Shown here piece by piece: positions 45,678-54,439 of a stretch of 64,000 bases of DNA. A model generated the notes under the pieces. That model did no database searches. It had not been told where the DNA came from and saw only the letters and a list, made by a program, of their open reading frames with translations. Source of the DNA: Alteromonas sp. ASW11-130 (GTDB lineage: Bacteria; Pseudomonadota; Gammaproteobacteria; Enterobacterales; Alteromonadaceae); NCBI RefSeq assembly GCF_026183735.1, contig NZ_JAPFRE010000002.1, forward strand, positions 88,244-152,243, in the 5' to 3' direction. Positions within the stretch are counted from its first letter, which is position 1. The number at the start of each line of letters is the position of its first letter. Both the position numbers and the translations under genes were made by a program.

Positions 45678-48600
45678 ATGCAATTTAGGGAACTCGAACT
45701 TACATTGGTAAAATTAATCCGCGAAAATTTTGATATTTCGCGGGTTGAAAAAGTTATTGATAATTATCTTGCTGAGGCTCCACAGCGCGCTGTAGAAGTG
45801 TACCAATTATTGAATGAATATTTGGATAACGAACTGATAAACGTTGAGCAGTTCACCCGTTTAGTTAAATTTACAAGAAAGTGCAGCGCTGCAGTAGAAA
45901 CGCACACACAAGGCGATACGCCGCAAAATAGTGAGCCAAAAGCGAGTGAAGAAGAGCAAACGATTATCGCAAAAGATCCTGATAGAACCAGAATTATCCA
46001 TGATGCTGATAAAACTGTCTTTGTCGATAGTGACAAGACTATTCTCTTTAATAAGACCTCAACGGAACAGGAGATTCCCCCTAACGGCTCCCTGCGAGAC
46101 AACGCCGTTGAAACACATATCACCTCGCCCTCCTTCACCACGTCAAATTCATGGAACAAGCCTTTTGCTGATGGGCAAAAAGAAGAACAAATTGGCATTG
46201 GTACAGTTATAAAAGAACGCTTTAGGCTCATTGAGTTTATTGGCCGCGGCGGAATGGGAGATGTGTATAAAGCAGAGGACTTAAGACGGTCCGATGCGGA
46301 TGATGTAGAGCTGGAAGTAGCTATTAAGTTACTTAATAACGAATTTAAAAAACACCCCGATTCGCTTAGGGCCTTACAGCGGGAAGCAAGGAAAACACAA
46401 AGTTTGGCCCACCCTCACATTGTAAATGTGCATGATTTTGACCGAGATAACGTCCATGTATTTATGACAATGGAATATATGGATGGTGAGCCGCTAAATG
46501 AAGTCCTAAAGAAAAATGCGCTCGGTCTCGAATATTCGTTGGCAACTAAATTAGTTGAAGAATTATGTTCAGCGCTACAGTACGCACATCGCAGAGGCGT
46601 CATTCACTCCGATTTAAAACCAAGCAATATTTTCTTGACCCAAAATAATGAAATAAAAGTTTTCGATTTTGGTATCGCTCGTGCAGCAAATATAAAAGAA
46701 GACGGAACAGCTTCTATCGACACGTTTGATGCTGGCGAAATCGGCGCATTAACGCCTACGTATGCTAGCCCGGAAATGATCGTTGGCGCACATGAACCCA
46801 GCGTTCGAGATGACTTATATGCCTTAGGCTGCATAGTTTATGAAATTTACACAGGTAGGCACCCTTTCTATCACCAAGGTAAAAAATTACCTGCTGATGA
46901 GGCGCAGAACCTAAAGCTCACTCCCCCAAAGGTCAAAGGCTTCTCGAAAAGACAACAAGCTGCGCTAAACCAAACGCTAGCATTTCAACGCTCAGACAGA
47001 ACTAAAAATGTCGAAGAATTTGTCAATGGCTTTCTTAAGCGGCGAACAGTATTTACACCTAAGCGCTTATTGTTTGGATTTGCGGTGGTCATTATCTCAT
47101 TTTCAGCGGTTGTGGCTTTCTTTGACTATCACGATAAAAAAGATACCAGGAGCCTTTTAAAACTTATTAAGCAACAAGATGAGGTACGTGTAACAGAGAA
47201 AGTTCAGGCTCTATTAGCAATGAGTGAAAGCGAACGAGACAGCGTACTTAAAGATCACAAAGTAAGCCAAGAACTGAAACAATACCTACGTTCGCTGGCA
47301 ACGAAGCAAGCTGAAGATGACTACTATGAATCAGCATTAAACTCCCTTACATTAGCGCAAACGACTTATCCAGACTCTAGAGAAATTTACAACCTCAAAA
47401 TACAAATACGAGATGCCCAAAAAAAGCGTATTAAAGAGTTGTTCAGTGAACTTGACGAAGTTTTAAAAGACAGAGAAACGGTCATCGCTAATCACACGCA
47501 GATAAGTAAAATATTAAAGACATTAAAGCGCGTAGAAAAAAATAATAAAAGACTGACTAACTCACAGCCATTGTTTAAATTGCAGGAATCTGTTGAATAT
47601 CTGATTGAGGAAAAAGAATACATCCCAGCTAAAAACCTGATAAAAAGTGCGCAATATATTATCGATGAGTTCCAGGGCTTTGGAGAGTTTACATCCAGTA
47701 TTGAAGCACTGAATAAACAAGTGGATGACGTATTTACTGAAGAAAAAAGAAGAGTACGTACATCACAACTATTAGAGACAATTACGCTTAATGTAAATAG
47801 CCAGCTGTCAGATTTTAAAGACTACCAGTCACAACTTTTAGAGCTAAGTGAAATTGCACCTGCCCACTCCGATGTTATTAATCTCATAAAAATACTCGAA
47901 ACCAGGATTGCAGACACGAGTTCTGTATTTATTGAAAATAATGATTGGCAAGGAGCAGAAGATAGCCTGACCCCCTTTGAAACAATCATAGACGTTTCTA
48001 TAGTTAAACACATACGCCAAAAAATCGCCGATGCGCGTCTGCAGTTTGAAACCCAGCTATCAAGCAAGATTAACTCCATTAAAGATTTCGCCGCCAATGC
48101 GCAGCCTGAAAAAGCAATGGCTCTATTTAAAAGTCTCGATCAGGAAACGTTATCTAAATCCGAGCAGCAAAACATTGCGGACATCGTCGCACAATCATGG
48201 TTGAATGCAGCCAGACTTCAAAAAGAAATTAATAACTGGAATGCAGCTATCGACGCGATAAACTACGGTTTATCACTCGACAGTCCACAGTCGACCAGAC
48301 AAAAGCTTGAAAATGAGCAGCACCAGATAGCGTTAGCCCAACAAACGCTACAAAATAAAAGTAATGAACAAGCGCGGTTACTCGCTGCAACGTCAAAGCA
48401 AAAAAAAATATCCCAGCTAGAAAATACAATTCGCAAGATCAACAGCCAACCTACCCTTTCACTAGCGGACATTACATCTATTCAAAGCACCTTGGATACA
48501 TTAGCCATTGAAGCGCCTAACCACCCGCTAATTGCGGAATCAAAAATGAAGATTACGGAAAAAGTTAGCGAGAAGATTGCTACCGGCATCGCTTCGAATG

Positions 48601-50147
48601 AGCTTAAAGGGACATTACATTTTGCAGAGAATGCTTATTCAGCCTACCCCAGCCTTAATTACTTGGGTGAACAGATAGACAAAATTAAAAATTTGATAGC
48701 GAAAGCGGAACAACGCGATCTGCAAGAACAATTAGCCCAGCAGCGCATGAATCTGGCTTCAACTATCGATCAAGCAAATAAAGTGCAGGATTTCACGTTA
48801 ATTGAGCAGTTAATAGCGGACTATGCAGGTAAAGAAAGCAACCTTCAAAATATAAGTAAAATAAAACAGAGTGCAGTTGAAAAACTAATAGAATTAGCCA
48901 ATAGGTCGGCTAATGACTTAAGGTTTAATCAGGCCAAACAGTTTCTTCTTTTAGGTGAGCGATTTGATATGCCCCAAAACGATTTCGCCGCCTTAACTGA
49001 TGACATACAGATAAAAGAAGCCTTGCGAAAGCAACAACAGATTGAACAACAAAGAGTAAGTAAAATTGAATCTTTGTACGAAAACGTGATTGCCTTTGTT
49101 CAAGCTGATGACTTGATGCAGGCAGATTCCACTTTAGCGGAATTAAAAGCTTTGCAAGGCATTACCCCAGAGCAACAACAAATTATTGATAAAGCTTACG
49201 CTTTAGCTTTCCTCAAGCTATCGCAGGAAGCCTATGAAAAACTCGATTTAACCTCAGCAAACTACTGGTTAGATAAAGCGAGAAGACTTACCCCCAATGA
49301 TAACCAACTTTCCAGCTTGCAAGCTAAATTCCGCGCGGTAAGCACCATTCTCAATTCCAGACAAAGCAATACCAATTTAGCGCAAAAGCTTAAAGTCTCT
49401 GCGATGAATATGTACCCAGATGACGCCACCATTAAACAGATCGAAATTGATGAAAAAGCATCGGCTTCGGACAATAATACAGACATTGTGCCCACTAAGG
49501 CGGCAGATAAACTATCGTCTAGTAATGCTTCCAGCGCAGTAAAATGCACCCCGCAAATGGCGGGTAAAGGTAATGTCTATACTTGCAGAGATACACTCAC
49601 TGCAACGTTTAACGGTCCCTATTTAATTGTGCTGCCTTCTTTTTACGAACAGTCATTTGCCATTACCAAATACGAGATACGAGTGGGAGAATACAATACC
49701 TATTGCAGGGAAACAGAACTATGCGGGGAAGTTCCATCAGATAGATTAGACCCTATTACTGGGTTATCTATAGCCCAAATCGAAAATTTTGCTAAATGGA
49801 TATCTGAAGTGACGCGCAGTACGTATCGATTACCGACAGCTTCAGAGTGGCGTTTCGCAGCGAAGGCCGATGGAGAGTCTAAACCTAGCATTATGAACTG
49901 CGCAGGCTCATCAGGTTCGGGGAGGTTAGCGTCAGTAAATTATGAGAAGACAAACACATCAAATGCCTGGGGGCTTACCAATTACCTGGGTAATGCGCAA
50001 GAGGTAGCCACTGTGCGCAAAGGGTACGTCGCGTTGGGCGGCCATTATTTAGACGAGACATCGCGCTGTACCGTTAATTTCAGCCGCTTCATTTCTTCTG
50101 AAACCGATAAGCTTACAGGATTCAGATTGATTAAGGAGTTAGATTGA
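45678..50147 (+). CDS. ppkA: T6SS Ser/Thr kinase PpkA with coiled coil and FGE-like domain
   Basis: A 1489-aa kinase, much longer than a bare PpkA. Order: N-terminal helical region with four repeated Asp/Glu-x-x-Thr motifs (Thr95, 104, 113, 121), kinase domain about 180-450 (glycine loop GRGGMGDVY, Lys217, HSDLKPSN with Asp312, DFG 330-332, TPTYASPE), membrane helix about 463-482, roughly 800 residues of periplasmic helical repeats, and a C-terminal formylglycine-generating-enzyme/sulfatase-modifying domain (about 1295-1489) with RLPTASEWRFAAKADGE and GFRLI. FGE-type domains here probably act as binding modules. It should phosphorylate the FHA protein encoded at 52323. Confidence 0.93.
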   Translation: MQFRELELTLVKLIRENFDISRVEKVIDNYLAEAPQRAVEVYQLLNEYLDNELINVEQFTRLVKFTRKCSAAVETHTQGDTPQNSEPKASEEEQTIIAKDPDRTRIIHDADKTVFVDSDKTILFNKTSTEQEIPPNGSLRDNAVETHITSPSFTTSNSWNKPFADGQKEEQIGIGTVIKERFRLIEFIGRGGMGDVYKAEDLRRSDADDVELEVAIKLLNNEFKKHPDSLRALQREARKTQSLAHPHIVNVHDFDRDNVHVFMTMEYMDGEPLNEVLKKNALGLEYSLATKLVEELCSALQYAHRRGVIHSDLKPSNIFLTQNNEIKVFDFGIARAANIKEDGTASIDTFDAGEIGALTPTYASPEMIVGAHEPSVRDDLYALGCIVYEIYTGRHPFYHQGKKLPADEAQNLKLTPPKVKGFSKRQQAALNQTLAFQRSDRTKNVEEFVNGFLKRRTVFTPKRLLFGFAVVIISFSAVVAFFDYHDKKDTRSLLKLIKQQDEVRVTEKVQALLAMSESERDSVLKDHKVSQELKQYLRSLATKQAEDDYYESALNSLTLAQTTYPDSREIYNLKIQIRDAQKKRIKELFSELDEVLKDRETVIANHTQISKILKTLKRVEKNNKRLTNSQPLFKLQESVEYLIEEKEYIPAKNLIKSAQYIIDEFQGFGEFTSSIEALNKQVDDVFTEEKRRVRTSQLLETITLNVNSQLSDFKDYQSQLLELSEIAPAHSDVINLIKILETRIADTSSVFIENNDWQGAEDSLTPFETIIDVSIVKHIRQKIADARLQFETQLSSKINSIKDFAANAQPEKAMALFKSLDQETLSKSEQQNIADIVAQSWLNAARLQKEINNWNAAIDAINYGLSLDSPQSTRQKLENEQHQIALAQQTLQNKSNEQARLLAATSKQKKISQLENTIRKINSQPTLSLADITSIQSTLDTLAIEAPNHPLIAESKMKITEKVSEKIATGIASNELKGTLHFAENAYSAYPSLNYLGEQIDKIKNLIAKAEQRDLQEQLAQQRMNLASTIDQANKVQDFTLIEQLIADYAGKESNLQNISKIKQSAVEKLIELANRSANDLRFNQAKQFLLLGERFDMPQNDFAALTDDIQIKEALRKQQQIEQQRVSKIESLYENVIAFVQADDLMQADSTLAELKALQGITPEQQQIIDKAYALAFLKLSQEAYEKLDLTSANYWLDKARRLTPNDNQLSSLQAKFRAVSTILNSRQSNTNLAQKLKVSAMNMYPDDATIKQIEIDEKASASDNNTDIVPTKAADKLSSSNASSAVKCTPQMAGKGNVYTCRDTLTATFNGPYLIVLPSFYEQSFAITKYEIRVGEYNTYCRETELCGEVPSDRLDPITGLSIAQIENFAKWISEVTRSTYRLPTASEWRFAAKADGESKPSIMNCAGSSGSGRLASVNYEKTNTSNAWGLTNYLGNAQEVATVRKGYVALGGHYLDETSRCTVNFSRFISSETDKLTGFRLIKELD

Positions 50148-50148
50148 T

Positions 50149-50799
50149 ATGAATGCACTTTACGAACTCTCAAAACTCTACGCGCAGGAAAAAATTTCTA
50201 AACATGAGTACCGCCAAAGAAGAGCAAAACTGGTAAACGGGATAATAGCAGGCCACGAGTCATGGGAATGCGCAACCACTATAGCCCCAGCCAGTCGGAA
50301 TAGTGATGAAATAACTCAACCCCCAGCTAGTATTACACTGTCAGGTGTAACGGCTAAAAATCGTGAACCGACATCACCAGCAGATAGGGGTGACTCTACA
50401 GAATCTGCTAGCGCTTCTCTTTCGAAATACAAACTGTGGGGCGTGCTATTGGTCGCCGCTGTATTTATTGCTTTATTTGTATTTATCGCTCCCTCATTCG
50501 AACATCACCGTTTTGATGGCCACGACGATATAACTATTATTGAAGAAAACGTTGATGAGGACCCTGCTATGCAAGAACTTAATCAATTATGGGAAAACAT
50601 TTTGGCGCAAAAACAAATTACCTCAACTGATACTCAACAGTTGCAATCGGTGTGGGACACTGCCCCTGCCAATGTCAAGGCCCGATTTATCGGCGACCTG
50701 AAAGAAACCATTACCTTGTGGGAGAGCGATTTTGAAAGAGAAATAGAGGTGGGCTTGACGACTCAGTTGCTGACAGAGCTGGAGTCCGATGAAAAGTGA
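50149..50799 (+). CDS. Single-helix membrane protein after ppkA
   Basis: A 216-aa protein starting 1 nt after the ppkA stop, so surely cotranscribed. The first 35 residues (ALYELSKLYAQEKISKHEYRQRRAKLV) resemble a SHOCT-like short helical motif. A Ser/Thr/Pro-rich linker follows, then one membrane helix (about 98-117) and a periplasmic acidic helical domain. It carries its soluble domain on the same side as the PpkA periplasmic part, so it may be a partner in sensing. No family name found. Confidence 0.75.
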   Translation: MNALYELSKLYAQEKISKHEYRQRRAKLVNGIIAGHESWECATTIAPASRNSDEITQPPASITLSGVTAKNREPTSPADRGDSTESASASLSKYKLWGVLLVAAVFIALFVFIAPSFEHHRFDGHDDITIIEENVDEDPAMQELNQLWENILAQKQITSTDTQQLQSVWDTAPANVKARFIGDLKETITLWESDFEREIEVGLTTQLLTELESDEK

Positions 50800-50907
50800 G
50801 ATGGATTGACTGAATAACGGTTAAATGAAAAAAACTCGTTGAAAAGAATTCCGTCACATTTGAGGGGCACAAAGTCAGATCGCAAAACAACGACGAAGAG
50901 TCGTCGA

Positions 50908-51297
50908 TGTGGCGTCAGCCGCAACCTCCATAGCAAAAACTACTACGAAACGTCTTCATTGCAGCGCAAGCCGCAACCTCCATAGCAAAATTACTACGAA
51001 ACGTCGTCATTGCGGCGCAAGCCGTAACCTCCATAGCAAAATTACTACGGAAAGAGGTCAGCGCGGCGCAAGCCGTAACCTCCATAGCAAAAACTACTAC
51101 GAAATGTCGTCATTGCGGCGTCAGCCGCAACCTCCTTAGCAAAATTACTACGAAAAGAGGTCAGTACGGCGCAAGCCGTAACCTCCATAGCAAAATTACT
51201 ACGAAAAGAGGTCAGTGCGGCGCAAGCCGTAAACTCCTTAGCAAAATTACTACGAAACGTCGTCATTGCGGCGTCAGCCGCAACCTCCATAGCAGGC
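50908..51297 (+). repeat. Array of eight 51/52-bp repeats with a hairpin in each unit
   Basis: The block AACCTCC(A/T)TAGCA recurs starting at 50923, 50975, 51026, 51077, 51129, 51180, 51231 and 51282: steps of 51 or 52 nt. Just before it each unit has a short inverted repeat such as GCGGC-GTCA-GCCGC or TACGGC-GCAA-GCCGTA. Unit-to-unit changes keep pairing when read as plus-strand RNA (compensating A-T/G-C and G-U), and most loops are GCAA, a GNRA tetraloop. The part between hairpins has two versions (CGTCGTCATT or AGAGGTCAGT). It lies between the ppkA-50149 unit and the fha side of the island. Not CRISPR; reading frames within it are repeats of 17 codons, probably not translated. Confidence 0.92.
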
Positions 51298-51415
51298 TGG
51301 CTAATTAAACCAATACATTTGCCTACGACAAATCGAAGGTTAATTTATAGCAAAAAAGCTAAAAATATTTTACGTCATCAAAAATTTTGACGAGTGCCTC
51401 AATATAATCAGACAT

Positions 51416-51664
51416 TTACATGTCATTATCCCTTAGCCGTTTATCCGATTGTTTATCACCTGTTTGTTCTTTTGATTCAGCGACAAACTCAATAGTTTGT
51501 TGCACTTTGGGATCGGGGAGGAACATTTGAATAAATAGCCCAATTGCCAAAGCCGCGCCTTTTCGCTGTTTAGCCCAGCGATACAACACACAAAAAAATA
51601 AAATCAGCAATACAAATGCCAGCCAGACTAATGTCGGCAAAATAACTTTATATGAAATTTCCAT
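51416..51664 (-). CDS. Small membrane protein
   Basis: An 82-aa protein with one strong membrane helix (about 8-30) followed by a basic stretch, a second hydrophobic segment (AALAIGLFIQMFL) and a charged C-terminus ending RLRDNDM. GAAAGG lies just upstream of the ATG. No family recognised; the layout resembles small hypothetical membrane proteins scattered in T6SS clusters. Same strand as the FHA gene but upstream is unrelated spacing, so the operon is unclear. Confidence 0.6.
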   Translation of the reverse strand: MEISYKVILPTLVWLAFVLLILFFCVLYRWAKQRKGAALAIGLFIQMFLPDPKVQQTIEFVAESKEQTGDKQSDKRLRDNDM

Positions 51665-51711
51665 TCACTTTCCTTTCAATATGTATGACCAGCAACGGCT
51701 GGAAAAGACGA

Positions 51712-52056
51712 CTATTTGAGAAAGGAAATCCGGCTTGGTAAGCTCAGGTAATGTTGATAAGTAATAATGTTAAGGTACGTATTTAACTGGCACTGTTCTG
51801 GCCATGGTGGGATTTGATAGTCTGATTTATCGAAACCGACCACTATAAACAATATCATCCAATTTAGGTGTTCTTTATAGAAATAGAGGACGTGGTTTTG
51901 ATTGATTTCAGGAGTTACAGATTCGGTTGGTGAAGCCAGATCAGCATATTCAACAGAGTCACTAGACATTGATTTTTCAAACAAGATGGCCGAACCCATC
52001 AGCCACAGAACTGACAGGAGAACTAACCATATATGTTTGAAGTTCACACTCTGCAT
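51712..52056 (-). CDS. Hypothetical membrane-associated protein
   Basis: A 114-aa frame with two hydrophobic stretches (about 9-26 and 63-75) and no family match. The first may be a signal anchor. The C-terminal 40 residues are rich in Tyr, Pro and Leu and look unusual. It lies between the small membrane gene at 51416 and the FHA gene. No clear ribosome site precedes its ATG, so it may be a weakly supported or decaying gene. Confidence 0.4.
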   Translation of the reverse strand: MQSVNFKHIWLVLLSVLWLMGSAILFEKSMSSDSVEYADLASPTESVTPEINQNHVLYFYKEHLNWMILFIVVGFDKSDYQIPPWPEQCQLNTYLNIITYQHYLSLPSRISFLK

Positions 52057-52305
52057 TTTACGTATGTTATGTCGATGTATTTTTTTGCAATGTCTTTAAC
52101 TAAAAAAGTTGATTAAAATTCAACACATTTTTATATAGCGCAATTAACCGTTACCTCACAACAATAGCCGTTCTAAGCATTCGGTGTGAACGGAAACTAT
52201 TAACGCATAGATACCTCCGAGAAGACGTCCAAACCAAATCGCCTTTAATTGCTAAACTTAAGCGGTTCAATTTTCCGCCACATAAAGACCTCCGCTAAAA
52301 AGACG

Positions 52306-52323
52306 AAAAAGGCCGGCGACCTT
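52306..52323 (-). terminator. Intrinsic terminator overlapping fha stop
   Basis: On the minus strand AAGGTC pairs with GGCCTT (one G-T pair) around a 3-nt loop and is followed by T residues. The stem begins at the last base of the fha gene. Confidence 0.6.
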
Positions 52324-53576
52324 CATTTAACCAGCTTTAGCAGCTGCATTTCATAATGTTCTCTGAAATGTTTGAGGAAGATATTGCTAGAATCTATTTG
52401 GGCGTTTTCCGCCACTCGCTCATAAATTTTACAATAGTGATCCCAGTATTTCGCTTTTTTATTCAGCGAAAAGCCTACTTCGAATTCCTGTTCTAAATGC
52501 TTGGGATCAAAGGCTTCAATCGTCTGCTGAATAGCGATATTTAAACCACTTATCATAGCCAACTGATGAGCTTTAGCATCATCTACAGCTTCATTTGCGG
52601 CACTAATTGGGTCCATGTAACCATGCTCCTGGGTCAGCATTTTCACTAGCGCATCTTGAGAACTTTGTGAGAATTTAAATGCGTTATTTTTATCATGGCT
52701 TATTTGCGTTTGATCTAGCTCCAACTTTTCTTTCATTAAAGCCCTGGCTTTAAGCACCCCCATCATTCCTTCAGTAAGAGTACGCAATAAAATACCCGCC
52801 ACCTTCAATACTTCCACCTTATTTTGCCCGATTAGCTGAGAAGGCTGCATGTCTAATTCTTGTAAAAATGCTCGTAGTGCTACCGTATCTTGAGAGGGGT
52901 TGCCAGTGGGTTGTTCCGAATTAAAGTTTGGTTCATCAAAATCGTCAACTTCGGCAGTATTGTTTTCGACATATTGAGAGTCATTGGCAGTCGGTGAAAA
53001 TTGCCCTGCCCCATCATCAGTTTCAGAAAAAAAGTCATCAATATTAAATACGTCATCTGCAGGCGTGGATTGATCTAAATTATCTCTGTTTGTTTCGCGA
53101 TGGTACGCTCCAGAACTGGATTCCGTCTGTGAATAAGCTTCTTCAACCGTTTCTGGAAAGGTTGACTCAAGCGAACTATACCCCGCCTTTTCATGGTTAG
53201 GGTCAATGGCAGGCTGCAACTCGGTTACGGGTTCATCAACTTCTGTTTCATCTGATTCTTCAGCAATATCTGCAACCACATATACACTTTCTCCGATTGT
53301 TATTTCGTCACCTTCTGAAAGCAGAAACTGCTGCCCTTTAACTAAATTAACTGATCCGTTAACGATAGTAACCGTGGAGGACTGATCTTTAATAAACCAA
53401 TTGCCTCCCACCTCATAAATTTCTGCATGACAGCGAGAGACATATTTATCAGGATCATGAACGACAATCTGGTTCGTCGGCGCCCGCCCTATAGTGGAAG
53501 CTTCGGTTAATGCTTCAGATTGGGAAAATGGAGGAGCATTATCCTTGTAACGTTGCCAAGTTAGAGTAAGAGCCAA
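52323..53576 (-). CDS. T6SS FHA-domain protein (Fha/TagH type)
   Basis: A 417-aa cytoplasmic protein. The N-terminal FHA domain (about 1-100) carries the phosphothreonine-binding pattern IGRAPTNQIVV, SRCHAEI and NG. An acidic Ser/Glu-rich linker follows (about 105-220), then the T6SS-specific C-terminal domain (about 225-417, LLRTLTEGMMGVLKARALMK and FLKHFREHYE). In P. aeruginosa phosphorylated Fha1 activates the apparatus; PpkA and PppA from the operon on the other strand are the expected partners. Unlike many clusters, fha is separated from ppkA by about 2 kb and the repeat array. Confidence 0.93.
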   Translation of the reverse strand: MALTLTWQRYKDNAPPFSQSEALTEASTIGRAPTNQIVVHDPDKYVSRCHAEIYEVGGNWFIKDQSSTVTIVNGSVNLVKGQQFLLSEGDEITIGESVYVVADIAEESDETEVDEPVTELQPAIDPNHEKAGYSSLESTFPETVEEAYSQTESSSGAYHRETNRDNLDQSTPADDVFNIDDFFSETDDGAGQFSPTANDSQYVENNTAEVDDFDEPNFNSEQPTGNPSQDTVALRAFLQELDMQPSQLIGQNKVEVLKVAGILLRTLTEGMMGVLKARALMKEKLELDQTQISHDKNNAFKFSQSSQDALVKMLTQEHGYMDPISAANEAVDDAKAHQLAMISGLNIAIQQTIEAFDPKHLEQEFEVGFSLNKKAKYWDHYCKIYERVAENAQIDSSNIFLKHFREHYEMQLLKLVK

Positions 53577-53793
53577 AACAATCCCTTCAAAATCAGCACA
53601 TAGTAAAAAGAGTATATTATATCGAATGATTTTTGCTCATATTATTACGAATACCGCATGAAGAACACCTAATTCAAGCTGTATGTTTTTCGTACTGAAT
53701 CGCCAGTTTTTGCTACACTTAAGTAAGTCATTGATAGATCGGTTTGCCTGTAAACGTTATTACAGTAGAAACTAAATACGAAGGAAAAATCCA

Positions 53794-54093
53794 ATGAAAC
53801 CCGCAGCTCGATTGAGCGATATGCATACCTGCCCCATGGTGACCCCGGGCCTGCCTCCCATTCCACATGTGGGAGGTCCGGTTACCGGCCCATGTGTACC
53901 TACCGTGATGATTGGTTTTATGCCGGCAGCTACGGTAGGTGATATGTGTATCTGCGTTGGACCGCCAGATTCTATTGTAATGGGCTCTACATCGGTAATG
54001 ATTGGTGGTAAACCTGCCGCAAGGATGGGAGATATGACAGCGCATGGCGGTATGATTACAGTCGGATGCCCTTCTGTCTTGATAGGGGGTTAA
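53794..54093 (+). CDS. PAAR-domain spike-tip protein
   Basis: A 99-aa protein with regularly spaced Pro-Ala-Ala-Arg and Gly-Asp turns (KPAARLSDMHTCPM, AATVGDMCICVGPPD, KPAARMGDMTAHGG). These match the PAAR cone that caps VgrG and binds metal through His/Cys at the tip. It has no extra toxin domain, so cargo must ride elsewhere. Encoded alone on the plus strand, facing the end of the minus-strand hcp-vgrG operon. Purine-rich GAAGGA lies before the ATG. Confidence 0.93.
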   Translation: MKPAARLSDMHTCPMVTPGLPPIPHVGGPVTGPCVPTVMIGFMPAATVGDMCICVGPPDSIVMGSTSVMIGGKPAARMGDMTAHGGMITVGCPSVLIGG

Positions 54094-54439
54094 TTTGTAT
54101 CATTAATAAACGACGATTAGGAAGGATACGCTGATTAGCGTTTAATCATCTCATTTTATACACAAGCCGGATTCTCGAACTTTATAGGTTACTTGAAATT
54201 AATTTTTAGGCGTTGTGGTCATTCCGGCATGGGCTCGCGCAATAAATCACCTCAAATTGATTATTTGAATTAGACCGACTCAATCCCTTGGTAATCACAC
54301 TAGTACAAAATGCCAAAATAGTCTTGGATTTTTAAAAAAATTTTTTAGCGATTGGATTTTAGCCACTCGATCTAAAAAAAAATTTACGACCCGACTTTAA
54401 TTTATATTTTACTCCTACGTTAAACGCACTTTGTCTTGT
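54094..54439. other. AT-rich convergent intergenic region
   Basis: About 345 nt between the 3' ends of the PAAR gene and the candidate immunity gene. It has runs of A and T (54340-54390) but no clear terminator hairpin or gene. Confidence 0.4.

Noticed and set aside
50909..51290. Repeat-encoded proteins on both strands (76 and 81 aa)
   Set aside because: Both arise from the 51-bp periodicity, which is a multiple of three; no ribosome site for either, and 52-nt steps break the frame.
50908..51297. CRISPR array
   Set aside because: Inter-repeat parts are not unique spacers but two recurring sequences, and no cas genes are present.
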